DNA of 64,000 nt from Limnochordia bacterium (GCA_023230925.1 JALNWK010000008.1:1-64000); one strand, 5' to 3'. Shown: positions 34,156 through 44,011, counted from the stretch's first letter. Notes: generated by a model from the letters alone, not told the origin. Numbers and translations are program-made.

Positions 34156-35343
34156 CTATTCCAGCAAATTAACTAACATGTCCCGGAGTACATAATAGGC
34201 GATATGCAAGATGCTTCCCTTCTTGACTCGACCACTGGTCAAAAGGGGAGCCCTGCCTAATTCCACACCTTCACATCTACACACAAGGTGGCCAACAGCC
34301 TCTCCCTTCTCCAAGGGTGCTGCAAGTCCTTCGATAAGTACCGCCTCTACCTCTAGTTGCTCCCTAGTACCCTTAGGAACAGCCACATAGAAATCTTCTC
34401 CTAGAACCGCCTCCACCTGGTAAGTAGCACTTAAGGGCACCTTGACCGGTAGTCTGAAGGCCTCCTTTTCTGTTACCAACTGGGCCTGGAAGTTCCGAAA
34501 ACCGTAGTCAAAAAGCGCGGTTGCCTCTTCTGTCCTCTGCTCTTCATTATCTGCCCCGAGGATCACGGCGATTAGGCGCAGGTTACCTCGTAACGCTGTG
34601 GCCCCAATGCAATAGCCCGCTTCTGTAGTCGTACCTGTCTTGATTCCATCTACGCCGATATATCCGTAGGTTTTTCCCCCTACCGTGCGTTCTAGGATTT
34701 TATTGAGATTCCACAGCTCGATCTGGGGTTTACGGCCTTCTCTAACGGAATAATGATATGTGGACACATATTCTAAAAAACCAGGCACCGTAATTGCATG
34801 CTGGCATAGCCTAGCCATGTCCTTTGCGGTGGAGTAATTGGGCCAATCGGGCTGGGCAGTGTACTTGGCTGGAAGCCCTGTGGAGTTTCCAAAGGAGGTG
34901 CTTGTCAGTCCCAGTTCTAGGGCCCGTTGATTCATCTTTAGGACAAAGTCAGCTTCGGTGCCAGCGATATGTTCGGCCAAGGCAACCGCCGCATCATTTG
35001 CCGAGCCCACGGCCACACTGTAGACCAACTCGCCTAAGGTCATCTTCTCATAGGGCTCTAGCCAAATCCGAGTGCCCGTCATGCTATTGGCATAAGGGGA
35101 TGCCACCACTACATCATCTGGGCTAATCTTCCCAAGGGCCATTTCCTCAAGGATTAACACCAGGGTCATGATCTTCGTCAAAGAGGCAATGGCCCTTGGC
35201 TCATCAGCATCTTTCTCATAGAGAATCCGACCACTTTTGGCATCCATCAACAAACATGCGGCACTATCTAGATCCATCGCCCGGCTTGGCAAACACAAAC
35301 TCACCAATAAGCACAGTGCTACCAAAAGCTTTACATATCTCAT
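34156..35343 (-). CDS. dacF: D-alanyl-D-alanine carboxypeptidase DacF
   Basis: Penicillin-binding protein 5 type carboxypeptidase (395 aa) that trims peptidoglycan stem peptides. Signal peptide (about 1-22), SxxK in IASLTKIMT, SxN in VGSANDAAV, KTG in DGIKTGTTTEAGY, then a beta domain and an amphipathic C-terminal anchor (IAYYVLRDMLVNLLE). ATG at 35343 has AAGGGG six bases upstream and is preferred to 35373. Its place before spoIIAA is as in Bacillus. Confidence 0.94.
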   Translation of the reverse strand: MRYVKLLVALCLLVSLCLPSRAMDLDSAACLLMDAKSGRILYEKDADEPRAIASLTKIMTLVLILEEMALGKISPDDVVVASPYANSMTGTRIWLEPYEKMTLGELVYSVAVGSANDAAVALAEHIAGTEADFVLKMNQRALELGLTSTSFGNSTGLPAKYTAQPDWPNYSTAKDMARLCQHAITVPGFLEYVSTYHYSVREGRKPQIELWNLNKILERTVGGKTYGYIGVDGIKTGTTTEAGYCIGATALRGNLRLIAVILGADNEEQRTEEATALFDYGFRNFQAQLVTEKEAFRLPVKVPLSATYQVEAVLGEDFYVAVPKGTREQLEVEAVLIEGLAAPLEKGEAVGHLVCRCEGVELGRAPLLTSGRVKKGSILHIAYYVLRDMLVNLLE

Positions 35344-35406
35344 GTCTTTCCCCTTCCCGCTGTTTTCCTGCATTTAAAACATATTCATTTTTCAGCGGGA
35401 ATATCA

Positions 35407-36717
35407 CTATCGGGGGCCTTCTAGACGGTCAATGATCAAGCTCTTGATACCTGGTCTCTCCTTCGCGACACAAATACTCTTCTCCAAAATACTACAGGCC
35501 TCGGGAAGTGCCTGTTTGTTATTGGTATACAGGTGGGCAAGGGGCTGGCCCTTGTTCACAAAGTCTCCTCTTTTGGCAAGGAGGCGCAATCCTGCGCCAA
35601 GGTCTATAGTAGCATCCTTGGTCGCTCGGCCGGCCCCAAGAATCATTGAAGCGGTACCAACCGCTTCCGCGTTGATCTCCGTGATGAAACCCGTAACCTG
35701 TGCGGTGAGCGTATGGGTCAGGGAAGCTTGGGGCAGGAGACTGTAATCGGAGATAACCTCCTCAACTCCCCCTTGGGCGCTAACGATCTCTTTGAACTTC
35801 GACAAAGCTTGGCCGTTACATAGGTGCTCCTGGGCCATCCTCCGGGCATCCTCAATCCCTAGATCCCTACTTAAGGTCAAAGAACAGGCCGCCAGTTCCA
35901 CACAGAGCAAAGTCAGATCCAAAGGGCCCTCGCCCTTTAGGGTATCTATAGCCTCTGCCACTTCAAGGCTATTTCCCACACAATAACCGAGGGGTTGGGA
36001 CATATCGGTAAGTAGGGCCACAGTCCTCACCCCACTAGAAGTACCAATGTCAATCATCAATTGCGCCAGTTTACGGGCTTGGTCGAGGTCTTTCATAAAA
36101 GCACCGCTTCCCACCTTAACATCGAGCACAAGGGCTGTGGCGCCACTGGCGATTTTCTTGCTCATGATACTAGCAGCAATTAGAGGGAGACTCTCCACGG
36201 TAGCCGTGACATCTCGCAGCTGGTATAGTCTTTGGTCTACAGGCACTAGATCCTGGGTGTGCCCAGCCATTACCCCCATTAGCCGTCTTCCCTGGTTGAG
36301 GATCTGGCTTGGCGCAAGCTCAGTGGAAAACCCGGGAATAGACTCAAGCTTATCTACCGTACCACCGGTATGCCCAAGACCCCGTCCCGATAGCTTAACC
36401 ATCGGAACCCCTAGGGAAGCAAGGAGCGGAACCAAGACAATCGTCGTCTTGTCCCCCACTCCACCGGTGGAATGTTTATCCACCTTCGTACCAGGGATGC
36501 TGCTTAAATCCAAACGATCGCTTTGCGCAACCATTGCTTTGGTCAGGGCAAGGGTCTCTTCATTGGATAATCCGTTAAAGTACACCGCCATCAAGAAGGC
36601 ACTCATCTGGTAATCGGGAATGTGTCCTTTAGCATACTCAACTACAAGCCATTCCATCTCTTCCGTTTGAAGAATCCTACCGTCTCGCTTAGCCTTGATT
36701 AAGTCAACGGTTCTCAT
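35407..36717 (-). CDS. pdp: pyrimidine-nucleoside phosphorylase
   Basis: Splits uridine, thymidine or deoxyuridine to base and (deoxy)ribose-1-phosphate (436 aa). DKHSTGGVGDKTTIVLVP near 81-98 is the phosphate/nucleoside motif; KLSGRGLGHTGGTVDKLE and LTDMSQPLGYCVGNSLEV also fit. Its product feeds DeoB next door. ATG at 36717 has GGAGGT seven bases upstream. It overlaps the deoB stop by 14 bases. Confidence 0.95.
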   Translation of the reverse strand: MRTVDLIKAKRDGRILQTEEMEWLVVEYAKGHIPDYQMSAFLMAVYFNGLSNEETLALTKAMVAQSDRLDLSSIPGTKVDKHSTGGVGDKTTIVLVPLLASLGVPMVKLSGRGLGHTGGTVDKLESIPGFSTELAPSQILNQGRRLMGVMAGHTQDLVPVDQRLYQLRDVTATVESLPLIAASIMSKKIASGATALVLDVKVGSGAFMKDLDQARKLAQLMIDIGTSSGVRTVALLTDMSQPLGYCVGNSLEVAEAIDTLKGEGPLDLTLLCVELAACSLTLSRDLGIEDARRMAQEHLCNGQALSKFKEIVSAQGGVEEVISDYSLLPQASLTHTLTAQVTGFITEINAEAVGTASMILGAGRATKDATIDLGAGLRLLAKRGDFVNKGQPLAHLYTNNKQALPEACSILEKSICVAKERPGIKSLIIDRLEGPR

Positions 36718-37897
36718 AGGATGCACCTCCCATAACTGACTTTAGGAAGCTTTGGGCTGCAAAGCGAGGCTCCAATCCAAAGAACTCGCTAATGGTAGCC
36801 GCTATATCAGCGAAGGTGTGCCGGATACCAAGATGCACACCCGGCCCTCCCGAAGGACCATAAACAAGAAGAGGGACATACTCCCGGGAATGATCTGTAC
36901 TTGGAGTTGTAGGATCACAACCGTGATCTGCGGTGATAAAGCAAAGATCATCCTTCCTCAATTGACCAAGAAGCTCTGGGATCCTTATATCCACTTCCTC
37001 TAAAGCCTTAGCAAACCCCCAAGGGTCATTTCGATGTCCATAGAGCATATCGAAATCCACACAATTAGCCCAGATGAGACCAGCTTCTGCCTCCTTCAAC
37101 CAGGTGATTGTCTGGGTCATTACCTCTTGGTTGCTATGGGCAGGTAGTCTTTCGGTAATCCCCTGCCCAGCAAAAATATCAGGGATCTTCCCCACTCCGC
37201 AAACCGGGTAGCCCGCGCTGCTTAGGACATCTAACATCGTAGGATGGGGCGGTGGGAGGCTAAAATCCTTGCGCCCTTCAGTACGGGTAAATCCCCTAGT
37301 CCCATCCCCAATGAAGGGTCTAGCAATCACCCTTGCGACACCATGCTCCCCCACTAAGAGTCTCCTTGCGACAAGACAAATCTCATAGAGCTCTTTCGGT
37401 GGGATAACCTCTTCGTGGGCTGCGATCTGGAATACGCTATCCCCGGAGGTATACACGATGGGCCTTTTGGTGCAGATATGTTCCTCCCCTAATTCCTGAA
37501 TAATCTGCGTGCCCGATGCAGGGTAATTTCCCAAGGTACCAATACCAATTTCCTCTTCAAAGCGATCTATTAGATCCTTCGGAAATCCCTCAGGATAGGT
37601 GGGAAAAGGATGTAGCACAGGAACTCCGGCAATCTCCCAGTGGCCTGTGGTAGTATCTTTTCCAGCGGATAGTTCCTTCATCTTACCGTAGCAACCCAAA
37701 GGAACACTAACCTCGCTCACCCCAGGAATATCGATAATATTGCCCAGTCCCAATCTTTCTAGTTGGGGCAGGTGGAGGCCACCCACCGCTGTTGCGGTGT
37801 TCTGGAGCGTATTACTCCCTAGATCATCGTACTTATCTGCGTCGGGCAATGCCCCAACGCCGACACCGTCTAAAATCAGAATCACTGCTCGTTTCAA
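36704..37897 (-). CDS. deoB: phosphopentomutase
   Basis: Converts (deoxy)ribose-1-phosphate to the 5-phosphate (397 aa). Alkaline-phosphatase-fold metal ligands: ILDGVGVGALPDADKY, AGKDTTTGHWEIAG with the phosphorylated Thr, NCVDFDMLYGHRND, CFITADHGCDPTTPSTDHSR. The start is TTG at 37897, ten bases after AGGAGG; no ATG fits. It lies between xerD and pdp as in Bacillus relatives. Confidence 0.95.
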   Translation of the reverse strand: MKRAVILILDGVGVGALPDADKYDDLGSNTLQNTATAVGGLHLPQLERLGLGNIIDIPGVSEVSVPLGCYGKMKELSAGKDTTTGHWEIAGVPVLHPFPTYPEGFPKDLIDRFEEEIGIGTLGNYPASGTQIIQELGEEHICTKRPIVYTSGDSVFQIAAHEEVIPPKELYEICLVARRLLVGEHGVARVIARPFIGDGTRGFTRTEGRKDFSLPPPHPTMLDVLSSAGYPVCGVGKIPDIFAGQGITERLPAHSNQEVMTQTITWLKEAEAGLIWANCVDFDMLYGHRNDPWGFAKALEEVDIRIPELLGQLRKDDLCFITADHGCDPTTPSTDHSREYVPLLVYGPSGGPGVHLGIRHTFADIAATISEFFGLEPRFAAQSFLKSVMGGASYENR

Positions 37898-37919
37898 TAT
37901 CCATGCGCCTCCTAGATCC

Positions 37920-38801
37920 CTAGGCCCGGGGGTGCGTCCGGTTGTATGCACTGCGTAGATGGGCCTTAGTTAAATGAGTGTAGATTTGAGTGGTCGAAAT
38001 GTCCACATGTCCTAGCATCTCCTGAACCGAACGAAGATCTGCACCATTTTCAAGTAAATGGGTCGCAAAGGAATGACGCAGGGTATGGGGGGATATATCT
38101 GCACAAAGACCAGCCGTTCTCGCCGCATCCTTAGTCACCTTCCAGACACTTTGCCGACTTAACCTATTTCCAAAGCGGTTAACAAAGATACACTGGGTCT
38201 TTGGGCGGGTATGTATCTCTTTACGATGGACAAAGTAACGATGAAGCCAGTCCAGGGCCACTCTGCCTAAGGGAACCAAGCGTTCCTTGGATCCTTTACC
38301 AAGGCAATAGACAAATCCTTCTTCCCAATCCACATCATCTTGTTTGAGGTTAACTAGTTCAGACACCCGTAGCCCCGCACTATACAAGACCTCTAGCATC
38401 GCCCGATTGCGGATGCCAATAGCGGTATCTATCGGCATACTCGAAAGAAGCAGATCCACTTCGGCAACCGAAAGAATCTGCGGTAGCAAATGCTCCTGCT
38501 TTGGCGCTGTCAGCTGATCCGTAGGCAGGACTTTAAGCTTACCGATTTCGTGATAAAAACCGTAGAAACACCTCAAAGCATTCATACGCCGAGCTGTTGT
38601 GGCTGTACTCATCCCCCTTTTACGTAGATCCACCAGGTAGGCTAACACCACCGTTTGATCTACGGCTAGTAAGGGACAATCAAACCCGGACAAAAATGAA
38701 ACAAAATCCTCCAAATCCGACCGATAGGCCTCCACAGTATTTGGGGAAAGCCCCCGCTCTAACGCCAGATAGTTCACAAAACCCACTAATTCCTCGGACA
38801 T
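37920..38801 (-). CDS. xerD: tyrosine recombinase XerD
   Basis: Site-specific recombinase that resolves chromosome dimers at dif (293 aa). N-terminal SAM-like domain (YLALERGLSPNTVEAYRSDL), then the catalytic set: Arg in YSAGLRVSELVNL, HxxR in HTLRHSFATHLLENG, His in MLGHVDISTTQIYTH with the Tyr nucleophile. XerD rather than XerC is chosen from length and position beside deoB and spoIIM. ATG at 38801. Confidence 0.93.
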   Translation of the reverse strand: MSEELVGFVNYLALERGLSPNTVEAYRSDLEDFVSFLSGFDCPLLAVDQTVVLAYLVDLRKRGMSTATTARRMNALRCFYGFYHEIGKLKVLPTDQLTAPKQEHLLPQILSVAEVDLLLSSMPIDTAIGIRNRAMLEVLYSAGLRVSELVNLKQDDVDWEEGFVYCLGKGSKERLVPLGRVALDWLHRYFVHRKEIHTRPKTQCIFVNRFGNRLSRQSVWKVTKDAARTAGLCADISPHTLRHSFATHLLENGADLRSVQEMLGHVDISTTQIYTHLTKAHLRSAYNRTHPRA

Positions 38802-39017
38802 CCTGCTACCCCCACCCTACCTTCATTAACCATATTGTACCACGACATACACCCCCTTCACCAACCGGGCGGGTATGTTTGGGGTGTATTTAGGTTGTTT
38901 TGGAGATCGGGGAAGCATAGAAAGGATACGTAGGCCCTAGGGCAAGCTAGGTGAACACTTAAAGGAGTGATCACGTAGATATCTGTGCCTTGCGGCTGCT
39001 CCCGAAAGCTCAGGGAC

Positions 39018-39701
39018 TTACCGAAACCATAATAGCAGCTTACCCATGCTCCAGGAATCTAGTTCCAAGGAAGCCAACAAGTTAGATAGGCTACGCATCA
39101 GCAAGGGGGTAATATGAGTCTCCACCAGAACCCCGATCACTAAGAGCCCACAGCCAATAAGCAGGTGGAGCAGGTTGAGCACAAACTGAGGAAACATGGC
39201 TGAACGATCCTTTGAGATCAGCATCTTCAACGCAGCAAAGGAGAACGTCAGAGAAGAAGTAGCAATCAATATAATCACTGGAATAATCACCAAGTTGTGC
39301 GGACCAATGGTGCCAAGGGAAAACACTATACCCTTCCAACTCATCTGTTGGACAATGAAGCCACCGGTAAACCCAAGGACAAATCCCCGTAGAAACACGA
39401 TCACGACTATTAGCGGGCTACCAATAATGGTTAGTCCCAAAACCCAAACCAAAAGCGCCGTGAACACAATATTGTATAGCAGCGAGTGCAGAAACACAGA
39501 CCCTCCGGAATTTTCTGTGGCATCCTTCTGGGAAAAGCCTGCCCAAAACCCGGATAACTCCTCTCGATAGGAGGGCTCCATAGTGTTGATGGCAATAACA
39601 CCAAAGATGAACCCCATGATGCAAATGATACTCACAAATAATAGAGCAATTCTGCGGGTCATAATGTAATTGCGGATGAGAACGTCGGTTTTTGTACTCA
39701 A
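39018..39701 (-). CDS. spoIIM: stage II sporulation protein M
   Basis: Polytopic membrane protein (227 aa) of the DMP complex (SpoIID-SpoIIM-SpoIIP) that drives engulfment by septal peptidoglycan remodelling. About five membrane helices; HSLLYNIVFTALLVWVLG and LRGFVLGFTGGFIV then GPHNLVIIPVI are typical of the family. TTG at 39701 has GAGGGAGG eleven bases upstream; a 9-bp stretch in between pairs with a distal repeat (39704-39769). Confidence 0.93.
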   Translation of the reverse strand: MSTKTDVLIRNYIMTRRIALLFVSIICIMGFIFGVIAINTMEPSYREELSGFWAGFSQKDATENSGGSVFLHSLLYNIVFTALLVWVLGLTIIGSPLIVVIVFLRGFVLGFTGGFIVQQMSWKGIVFSLGTIGPHNLVIIPVIILIATSSLTFSFAALKMLISKDRSAMFPQFVLNLLHLLIGCGLLVIGVLVETHITPLLMRSLSNLLASLELDSWSMGKLLLWFR

Positions 39702-40053
39702 GGCCGTCTAATCCTCCCTCAAGAAGTCCTGTCCATACAATCTATGCAGACAAGTTCTAAATTAGACGGTTGAGAATGAACTGAGTCTAGAAAACAAAAC
39801 TCCGGCTGGTTAACAAATATCGGAAAGTAGTACCTGAACCAACAACTCAAAGCGAATCATTGAATCCCCAACAACGATACAGGTGAAGTACTTCTTTGTT
39901 GACAAACCCGCGTATAATGCAAGCGGGATCATCACGCCGCAATTGGATATCGCAAGAGACATGACTCCTCAACGCCAAATAGAGGCACCACAATGTACGG
40001 CTGCTAACAGTCTGTCCAGATCCACATGTTTCAACAGTGCACAGTTACCAGAC
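39702..40053. other. spoIIM leader and EndoQ 3' region
   Basis: 352 bases without a gene. It holds the spoIIM inverted repeat (39704-39769) and a dyad CCCGC/GCGGG (39907-39911 with 39923-39927) enclosing TATAAT. No gene lies downstream of that box on the plus strand. Confidence 0.5.
39704..39769 (-). promoter_or_regulatory. inverted repeat sequestering the spoIIM start region
   Basis: On the minus strand CCGTCTAAT (39769-39761) is the exact complement of ATTAGACGG (39712-39704), which fills the gap between the Shine-Dalgarno GAGGGAGG (39720-39713) and the TTG start. Pairing would hide the start site. The loop is 48 bases. Confidence 0.5.
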
Positions 40054-41217
40054 TCATGGGTCCTCTAACACCAGTTTTCCATAAATACCCCCGGCACCGG
40101 AAATAATGCGAAATTGGCCCTTACGTACCTGGATGATCCGCAAAGCCAATCGATGACCAACGACTGCGGCTAACTCATCTGCGGTGGCACGATCCAGGAT
40201 GTACTCCTCGCTGGGGAAGGCAGCCAACAGGAGCTTTCGGGTTTTTGGACCAATCCCTGGGATGAAGCTGAGAGGATAGCGGTGGTAATACGGAGGACGA
40301 TAATCTGGATGCTGGGGTAGTGGAAGATCCTTAGCTTCAAGGATATAATCATATACCCCCTGTACAACCCGGGAATGATCACATGCGTCTGTACCAATGC
40401 GCCCACACTCCCGGCACAGGGTCCTGTGGTACTTACCCAAAGCTGGATTGAGCCCACGGTTTGCCACAATACCCCGCCCCTGCTTTCTTTGACAAGCCAG
40501 CACTAGTTCAGCAGAATCTGGTTTCTCCAGGGAGAGTATATTGTACTCCCGGGCAATTGTCCCTAGGGAGTGGGCATCGGAATTGGTCAAAAAGGAGTAG
40601 TGCTGAAGCTCGCTAAATTGGTCAGCTAAAGCTGTATCAGCGCTAAGACCAAGCTCGACAGCTAAAAGCTGGTCTGCTCGCCTTAAGCCGAAGGCCTGCT
40701 TGAGGGTACTATGACATGCACCATAGATACTCTTGAAGGGTGTAAAGATATGGGCAGGAATTAGGACACCTTGGCAGACTGCCACCAAATTCATGAAGTC
40801 CCCAGGGGAGATTCTCACCCGTTGGGTGCTTAAATTACGGTTAGTTACTAGACCATCGAGACGAGCACCAAAGGCACGAAGCGCCTCGAGGTGAGGAAAA
40901 AAGGCCAGACAATGGGCCCTGCCCGCTCCAATGGCCAACTCCACTTCCACGCCCAAAAGCACCGTAAGTCTATCGGCAAACAGGATCCCTCCGCCGGATA
41001 GGGGAGATCCCCACCCTTCTTCTATTAGCCTAGTCAGATCATCGATTACCACTGGACAGGCGGAATCCACGATTCCAACTAAATCCAGTTTACCGCTAGT
41101 CAAAAGGTAGTCAATAATGCCCCGCAGGGTCAGGTCTTTACCCGCAGGAATCTTGACAACCTGCCCATTTTCGGCAAACCCCACATGCACGTGGAGATCA
41201 ACCTTATACTCCTGCAA
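40054..41217 (-). CDS. EndoQ-like PHP endonuclease
   Basis: 387 residues of the TIGR00375/endonuclease Q group, which cuts DNA 5' of deaminated bases. VDLHVHVGF, ILLGVEVELAIGAGRAHCL-like metal residues and LTNSDAHSLG form the PHP site; CRECGRIGTDACDH is a probable zinc site; LSFIPGIGPKTRKLL near the end is a helix-hairpin-helix. It ends an apparent operon with the DUF3866 gene (40 bases upstream). Near spoIIM and xerD, as in many Bacillota. Confidence 0.85.
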   Translation of the reverse strand: MQEYKVDLHVHVGFAENGQVVKIPAGKDLTLRGIIDYLLTSGKLDLVGIVDSACPVVIDDLTRLIEEGWGSPLSGGGILFADRLTVLLGVEVELAIGAGRAHCLAFFPHLEALRAFGARLDGLVTNRNLSTQRVRISPGDFMNLVAVCQGVLIPAHIFTPFKSIYGACHSTLKQAFGLRRADQLLAVELGLSADTALADQFSELQHYSFLTNSDAHSLGTIAREYNILSLEKPDSAELVLACQRKQGRGIVANRGLNPALGKYHRTLCRECGRIGTDACDHSRVVQGVYDYILEAKDLPLPQHPDYRPPYYHRYPLSFIPGIGPKTRKLLLAAFPSEEYILDRATADELAAVVGHRLALRIIQVRKGQFRIISGAGGIYGKLVLEDP

Positions 41218-41256
41218 CTTGCCGGTGCCCCCTAAACAGATCCAGATACTATTCCG

Positions 41257-42339
41257 TTAATCTTTCTTAGCTAACTCCACTGCTAAGCCACCGGCCGCGG
41301 CTGCGGCCATAAAAAACTCCCGGTCCTCGCCGAAGGAGCGACCCATGGTACTAAGGGCGATACCCTCTTCTTTCATCTGCTCCTCCAGAAAAGCCGTATC
41401 CTGCTCCACAAATCGGTGACGCTCTTCTAGTCCAGCCTTTTCTAGTTGGGAATAAACGTGGGCCCGCATTTCGCCATGTAGCTTGGGTAGTCCAACATAG
41501 ACGGGCACATGTAGCCCATCGGTTAACACCGTAAGGGTATGGTGGCTAATCCCGTAATGGCGGGACCTTGGGTCGGCAAAACTTATCCGGGGAATGACAA
41601 CCGGAATTCCTTTCAAAGAAGCGGTGGCATGCAGGATGCTGGCTTGCTCCATGGCAGTGGTCCCCCATTTAGTATCGGTACCCACTACCCCAGGGCCCAT
41701 GCAGACTATGGCGTAATCTGCTTGGGCAACCGCTTTGGCCACGATAAGAGCGCTGTAGATGTTAACGGCTTCATAATCCCCACCGAAGGCATGACCACAG
41801 GTAATGGTGGTACTAATCAGTCCTTTCTTCTTTAGAGACCGAACTAGATCACTAAAGACTAAGGGAAGACATCCCCCGTCGGTCATGATATAGGCTACCT
41901 GCGTACCGGGCTCGGCCAAGGCGGCGATAGCCAAGGCGGCTGGTGCTACCTGGGAATGCAAGGAGCCAGCAAGCACTGGCATACCTGATATCTCCTGACA
42001 GCCTGCAACCAGATCATGATGGGGGCTTTCCTCTTCCTCCGCGCTGAGTACCTTGATCTGCTGCGGCGTATAACGTAGTTTGAAAATATGGCCCTCTTCA
42101 TTGATCTCTCGGTAATCATTGCCCTCAACATATATGACAAAGTGATATCCCCCGGTGCCCAAACCCATCTTTTGGGCCGTCGTATTCAGGATGACAAAAT
42201 CCCCTTGGCCGACACTGCCAGTTAGGGAGTCATAGTTGATGGCCCTTTGTTTCTCGCCGTCTAGTTGCACGGTAAGCTTGCTGTAACCCACGTGCCGTTC
42301 GTCTACAGATAATACCCGTCCCCGTCTAATCCTAATCAC
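41257..42339 (-). CDS. DUF3866 family protein
   Basis: 360 residues of a conserved but uncharacterised actinobacterial/clostridial family. The N-terminus is a small beta barrel (RGRVLSVDERHVGYSKLTVQ); the core has YIMTDGGCLPLVFSDLVR, CGHAFGGDYEAVNIYSAL and CMGPGVVGTDTKWGTTAME. No known catalytic motif can be named. It follows the M20 peptidase by 12 bases. Confidence 0.88.
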   Translation of the reverse strand: MIRIRRGRVLSVDERHVGYSKLTVQLDGEKQRAINYDSLTGSVGQGDFVILNTTAQKMGLGTGGYHFVIYVEGNDYREINEEGHIFKLRYTPQQIKVLSAEEEESPHHDLVAGCQEISGMPVLAGSLHSQVAPAALAIAALAEPGTQVAYIMTDGGCLPLVFSDLVRSLKKKGLISTTITCGHAFGGDYEAVNIYSALIVAKAVAQADYAIVCMGPGVVGTDTKWGTTAMEQASILHATASLKGIPVVIPRISFADPRSRHYGISHHTLTVLTDGLHVPVYVGLPKLHGEMRAHVYSQLEKAGLEERHRFVEQDTAFLEEQMKEEGIALSTMGRSFGEDREFFMAAAAAGGLAVELAKKD

Positions 42340-42351
42340 CCATGTTCCCCC

Positions 42352-43470
42352 TTAGCCGGCCGAAAGGATCATAATCTCGGTCAGATGCTCAGCCACCTTT
42401 ATTAAGTCTGCAACCCGAATCTGTTCTTCCTTTGTATGCTCTCCCTGGGCAGCAATACCCAAAGGGACCGTAGTAATGCCTAGTTCATTCAAGATGTTAG
42501 CATCGGTACCGCCACCACTTTGCTTAATCGTTGGCGTAATTCCTATCCGCTCTGCGGCCTGCTTAGCAATACTCACCCCGGGATGATCAGGTAAGACCCG
42601 ATAGCCTCCATAGGACTTTTCCACATCGAAGCAAAACTTGGCACCATACTCACTTGTGGTTGTCGTTAATACTTCCCTGATCCGCGACAATTGTGCCTGG
42701 GCTTTTTCCTCGTCAAAACTGCGTATCTCTCCGGTTAGTTCCACCCGATCAGGCACAATATTCCGAGCCTTTCCACCGTGGATCACCCCAATATTGCTGG
42801 TGGTATCAGGCCCAATGCGACCAAACTCGATCTGCTGGATTACCGCGGCCGCAACTACAATGGCATTGATCCCCCGCTCCGGGGCAACACCAGCATGGGC
42901 CGCTTTACCGTGGATCACCGCGCGAAAATCATAATGGTAGGGCGCTCCATTGACAATAGTCCCCGGTGGCCCGTCGCTGTCTATAACATAACCAAAATCG
43001 ATCGGCGGCAAGCTCTGGCAGGATTTGATCCCCAAAAGGCCCACCTCTTCCCCCACGGTAAACAAAGTATACACCGTAGGATGGGGCAGGTTCTGTTCCA
43101 CCACCGTCCGGATAGCCTCCAAGATTGCAGCAATTCCAGCCTTATCATCAGCACCCAGAATTGTTCTGCCATCGGTGCGAATTACTCCATCTTCTTCAAT
43201 ACAGAGGATCCCCTCGGTGGATTCCACTGTATCCAGATGGGCCGCTAGGAGAATCTTATGCTTTCCCTCCCCGGGCAGTACCCCTAAGACATTGCCGCAG
43301 TTTCCCCCGGCAATGGGTTCCCCTTGGGTGACTTCCAGACCAATCTCCACAAGACGGGTCTGGACAAAGTCCGCCAGGTCCTTTTCCCCTCGGGAGGGAC
43401 TGTTGATGTGCACTAAGTCTAAGAATAGCTTTCTCAGTCTTTCCTCGCTGATATACCCACTAGTTGTCAT
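42352..43470 (-). CDS. M20-family metallopeptidase, peptidase T-like
   Basis: 372 residues. Two-zinc site residues appear in LLAAHLDTVES, LGADDKAGIAAILE, TVGEEVGLLG and YVIDSDGPPG; the lid domain has HGKAAHAGVAPERGINA. Peptidase T-like enzymes release N-terminal residues from small peptides. It overlaps the oxidoreductase gamma gene by 11 bases, linking amino-acid release and 2-oxoacid oxidation in one transcript. Confidence 0.92.
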   Translation of the reverse strand: MTTSGYISEERLRKLFLDLVHINSPSRGEKDLADFVQTRLVEIGLEVTQGEPIAGGNCGNVLGVLPGEGKHKILLAAHLDTVESTEGILCIEEDGVIRTDGRTILGADDKAGIAAILEAIRTVVEQNLPHPTVYTLFTVGEEVGLLGIKSCQSLPPIDFGYVIDSDGPPGTIVNGAPYHYDFRAVIHGKAAHAGVAPERGINAIVVAAAVIQQIEFGRIGPDTTSNIGVIHGGKARNIVPDRVELTGEIRSFDEEKAQAQLSRIREVLTTTTSEYGAKFCFDVEKSYGGYRVLPDHPGVSIAKQAAERIGITPTIKQSGGGTDANILNELGITTVPLGIAAQGEHTKEEQIRVADLIKVAEHLTEIMILSAG

Positions 43471-44011
43471 TGGCCTTCACCACATCCCTGCCGGCACTGA
43501 CAGCCTGCATATTCATGGGCAGCAAATGATGTCGCCGCTCAGGCAAAATCTCCTTCAATGCAGCTTCCACCACATCATCACCCAAAAGCCCCGTTGCCTC
43601 CAAGAAGGCACCTAACATAACCATATTGGCCACCACAGTAGAGCCGAGTCCATCTGCAATCTCATTGGCGGGAACGTAGTAAACTTGCACGTCTTCTCTT
43701 TTGGGAGTCAGATCTACTAGGGAACTATTAATCAAAATGATGCCATTGGTCTTTACCGCAGACTCGAACTTCTCCAAAGAAGGTTTGTTAAAAACCAACA
43801 GGGCCGTAGCTTCACTGACGACAGGGGATCCGACAACTTCATCGGAGACAACCACAGAACAATTACAGGTGCCACCCCGCATCTCAGGGCCGTAGGAGGG
43901 ATACCAAGTTACATTGAACCCAGCCTCCATTCCCGCATGGGCTACCAGCTGTCCACAAAGCAGGACCCCTTGGCCTCCAAAACCAGCCATGATCACCTCA
44001 TGCAACATCAT
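43460..44011 (-). CDS. 2-oxoacid:ferredoxin oxidoreductase, gamma subunit
   Basis: 183 residues. IMAGFGGQGVLLCGQLVAHA is the family start; SYGPEMRGGTCNCSVVVSDE and YYVPANEIADGLGSTVVANM follow. With the alpha, beta and delta genes it forms an oxidoreductase that converts a 2-oxoacid and CoA to acyl-CoA with reduced ferredoxin. It overlaps the beta gene by 14 bases. Confidence 0.92.
   Translation of the reverse strand: MMLHEVIMAGFGGQGVLLCGQLVAHAGMEAGFNVTWYPSYGPEMRGGTCNCSVVVSDEVVGSPVVSEATALLVFNKPSLEKFESAVKTNGIILINSSLVDLTPKREDVQVYYVPANEIADGLGSTVVANMVMLGAFLEATGLLGDDVVEAALKEILPERRHHLLPMNMQAVSAGRDVVKANDN

Noticed and set aside
39899..39927. TTGACA and TATAAT close together inside a CCCGC/GCGGG dyad
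   Set aside because: The spacer is only 8 bases, too short for a promoter, and there is no gene downstream on the plus strand.
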